Assembly (NCBI GenBank): GCA_025925615.1
Contig: JAICLN010000013.1
Location: 1-21,844 of the forward strand
Direction of reading: 5' to 3'
DNA: 21,844 nt
DNA from: Actinomycetospora sp.
GTDB taxonomy: Bacteria; Actinomycetota; Actinomycetes; Mycobacteriales; Pseudonocardiaceae
Positions 21,277 through 21,844 of the stretch are shown here, one piece after another. The notes below the pieces were generated by a model, which had not been told where the DNA came from, did no database searches, and worked only from the letters and a program-made list of their open reading frames with translations. Position 1 is the stretch's first letter; the number at the start of each line of letters is the position of its first letter. The translations under genes and the position numbers were made by a program.

Positions 21277-21844
21277 TCACGCGCGGAGCGTGGAGCGCAC
21301 ATAGCGGCCCGGGGTGATGCCGAGCAGGCGCCGGAAGTGCCGGGTGAGGTGCGCCTGGTCGTGGAAGCCCGCCTCGACCGCCACCCGCGCGGCCGGCACC
21401 CCGGCCCGCAGCAGCCGGCGCGCGAGGTCCACCCGCCGCCCGACGAGGTACCGGTGCGGCGGCAGCCCGAACTCCGTCGAGAAGGACTTCACCAGGTGGG
21501 TCGGCGTGACGTGCAGCGTCGCGGCCGCCGCGTCGAGGGTGAGTCCCTCGACGACGTGGGCGTCGAGCAGGTCGCGCAGCGCACCCGCCGTCCGCCGGTC
21601 CCGCACCGCCCCGACGTCGTCGGGACCCGGTCCGGCGAGGTGCGCGACGAGCCGGTCGGTGCCGAGCCCCCGCCCCGAGCGGGCGGAAAGCTCGGCCCCG
21701 GGGGGGTCGCGCCCGCGGTGCAGCCGGTCGACGGCGCCGCGCAGGGCGTCGTCGACGACGGCGGGTCGGTCGACCGCCCGGCCCACGAGCCGGGCGGGGA
21801 GGGCCTCGTCGTCGAGGTAGAGGACCCGCTTGCGGAACCCGCCC
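21277..21844 (-). CDS. AraC family transcriptional regulator (5' end outside window)
   Basis: The frame is open to the window edge, so the N-terminus is missing. What remains is about 188 residues. Upstream of the GTG at 21786 the frame continues FRKRVLYLDDEALPARLVG, the end of an AraC-type effector domain, so 21786 is not the start. The C-terminal part is a complete double helix-turn-helix domain: LRDLLDAHVVEGLTLDAAAA, HVTPTHLVKSFSTEFGLPPH, RYLVGRRVDLARRLL, and the family signature VAVEAGFHDQAHLTRHFRRLLGITPGRY. It probably activates a nearby gene beyond the window; the effector is unknown. Confidence 0.9.
   Translation of the reverse strand, partial: GGFRKRVLYLDDEALPARLVGRAVDRPAVVDDALRGAVDRLHRGRDPPGAELSARSGRGLGTDRLVAHLAGPGPDDVGAVRDRRTAGALRDLLDAHVVEGLTLDAAAATLHVTPTHLVKSFSTEFGLPPHRYLVGRRVDLARRLLRAGVPAARVAVEAGFHDQAHLTRHFRRLLGITPGRYVRSTLRA

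Overview
The window is very GC-rich, has strong G/C bias at third codon positions and frequent GTG starts. It carries typical actinobacterial families: GT4 glycosyltransferases, UDP-glucose dehydrogenase, TetR and AraC regulators, and an OmpA-domain lipoprotein. The fused glycine/sarcosine-dimethylglycine methyltransferase, of the kind known from Actinopolyspora, together with the overall style suggests Pseudonocardiaceae or a close relative. This placement is inference from sequence style, not a search result. No rRNA, tRNA, CRISPR array or recognisable transposase was seen.

Region 1 (1-7437) is a sugar/glycan locus. It has the 3' end of a UDP-glucose 4-epimerase gene (+), closed by a perfect hairpin. 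Facing it is a three-gene minus-strand operon of two GT4 glycosyltransferases and a small Fe(II)/2-oxoglutarate dioxygenase-like protein. Divergent from that operon are a third GT4-type glycosyltransferase and a second dioxygenase-like protein (+). A glutamate-1-semialdehyde-aminomutase-like PLP enzyme (-) meets the second dioxygenase end to end. Together they look like assembly and tailoring of an oxidised or aminated glycan or glycosylated metabolite; the product is unknown.

Region 2 (7438-10087) has three plus-strand genes: a small Pro/Phe-rich hypothetical protein, a putative metal-dependent amidohydrolase-like protein, and a CE4 polysaccharide deacetylase.

Region 3 (10115-11219) is the most unusual part. 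It is a 1.1-kb segment bounded by near-perfect 62-bp inverted repeats. Between them lies a single frameshifted gene of the AbiEi-antitoxin-like/DUF559-like family. Each arm is itself a nested palindrome, and each begins within 30 bases of the stop codon of a convergent flanking gene. No transposase is present.

Region 4 (11235-17330) is all minus strand. A tightly coupled four-gene operon encodes two coiled-coil proteins, a four-TM protein with a glycine/serine repeat loop, and an OmpA-domain lipoprotein, which together look like an uncharacterised envelope system. It is followed by the fused methyltransferase for de novo glycine betaine synthesis.

Region 5 (17331-21844) starts with about 740 bases without a convincing gene. 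Then come UDP-glucose 6-dehydrogenase (+), a nested-palindrome terminator, an NmrA-like NAD(P)-binding protein (-) divergent from a TetR regulator (+) with a palindromic operator between them, and the 3' part of an AraC regulator gene (-) running off the window.
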